DNA from: SZUA-217 sp964194555
GTDB taxonomy: Bacteria; Actinomycetota; Acidimicrobiia; Spongiisociales; ZC4RG35
Length of the DNA: 20,315 nt
Direction of reading: 5' to 3'
Assembly (NCBI GenBank): GCA_964194555.1
Contig: CAXMMT010000048.1
Span: 1-20,315 of the forward strand
The position numbers were made by a program, and so were the translations under genes. The notes under the pieces are model-generated. The model saw only the letters and a list, made by a program, of their open reading frames with translations, ran no database searches and was not told the DNA's origin. Below, in pieces: positions 19,922 to 20,315 of this stretch (its first letter is position 1; each line of letters begins with the position of its first letter).

Positions 19922-20315
19922 GTCGCTGGTCGGCGTGGTTCTCATCCACCAGATACCAGGTGTTCATCGGTCCTTTGCCTTTCACCTCGACAACGCCGCG
20001 GGGCTCATAGGAGAATCCGCCGTCGAGAAGTAGGTGGGTGGTGGCTGATATCTGGATACGACCCGGCATACCTGATGACTCCATTCGGCTTGCCATGTTC
20101 ACGGTGTCACACCAGATGTCGAACTGAAACTTCGAGGATCCGACCACGCCGGTGACAAGAGGTCCCGAGCTGATCCCGATGCGGAACTCGGCACCGTCGT
20201 AACGATCGACAAATCCTTTCATGTCCAGTGCAGCCCTTGCAATGGCCTCTGCGTGGTCGGGTTGTTCGACCGGGATTCCGGCCGCTGCCATGTATGCGTC
20301 GCCGATGGTGCGGAT
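19884..20315 (-). CDS. Class III adenylate/guanylate cyclase, partial (N-terminus beyond right edge)
   Basis: This is the C-terminal 143 codons of a cyclase. The frame is open from the window edge, beginning IRTIGDAYMAAAGIP with the second metal-binding Asp (GD). Next come FRIGISSGPLVTGVVG and FQFDIWCDTVNMASRMESSG, with the substrate Asp, the transition-state Asn and Arg all present. The end is YEPRGVVEVKGKGPMNTWYL and a short polar tail. This is the canonical order of a C-terminal class III cyclase domain, usually preceded by membrane or sensor domains that lie outside the window. The Gly of DIWGDTVN is Cys here. The Lys four residues before the GD Asp is Arg. The last 38 bases overlap the convergent DksA-like gene. 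Confidence 0.9.
   Translation of the reverse strand: MRTIGDAYMAAAGIPVEQPDHAEAIARAALDMKGFVDRYDGAEFRIGISSGPLVTGVVGSSKFQFDIWCDTVNMASRMESSGMPGRIQISATTHLLLDGGFSYEPRGVVEVKGKGPMNTWYLVDENHADQRLTSLMRSSHTTR

Overview
The window is about 60% GC by eye and densely coded on both strands, with short intergenic gaps. Gene content points to a high-GC actinomycete, most likely Acidimicrobiia or a related uncultured lineage. The pointers are Tad-type pilin-like genes, class III nucleotidyl cyclases (one fused to an ATPase and TPR region), an alpha/beta hydrolase-OsmC fusion, and many starts that look leaderless. The phylum is an inference from gene content, not a measurement.

Layout. 1-1640 (-): a TadE-like pseudopilin followed by a TadG-like Cys-rich surface protein that runs off the left edge. 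About 1706-2014 (+): a small membrane protein. 2033-2938 (-): heme A synthase CtaA. 3055-3273: a scar with pieces of a class III cyclase and an SRPBCC protein. 3291-4028 (+): a RibD-C-type reductase. 4025-4825 (-): a multi-pass membrane protein. 4875-6406 (+): the hydrolase/OsmC fusion coupled to a small receiver-like protein. 6450-7667 (+): a beta-propeller lipoprotein. 7703-9592 (-): an S9 prolyl oligopeptidase. 9670-11490 (+): the translation GTPase TypA/BipA. 11704-12717 (+): pirin. 12714-12851 (-): a 45-residue membrane protein. 12901-13290 (+): a VOC protein. 13317-13487 (-): an orphan reading-frame remnant. 13533-17326 (-): an operon of a ferritin-like di-iron protein and a cyclase-STAND ATPase-TPR protein. 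17341-17490 (-): the tail of a lost TetR regulator. 17546-18484 (+): an NAD-dependent epimerase-like SDR. 18485-19555 (-): a nucleoside-hydrolase-like lipoprotein. 19583-19921 (+): a DksA/TraR zinc-finger protein. 19884-20315 (-): the C-terminal part of another class III cyclase, cut by the right edge.

How the parts relate. Most genes are housekeeping or stress functions in one- or two-gene units (heme A, flavin-type reductase, TypA, OsmC, pirin, VOC). The accessory signal is concentrated at 13.3-17.5 kb. There a VioB-like ferritin-domain protein is translationally coupled to a signalling ATPase with a class III cyclase head, flanked by two fragments of dead genes. The other notable pattern is at the starts: six genes carry TAnnnT exactly 6 or 7 bases before the start codon and lack a Shine-Dalgarno, as expected of leaderless transcripts. 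No rRNA, tRNA, CRISPR array, insertion sequence or integrase was recognised.
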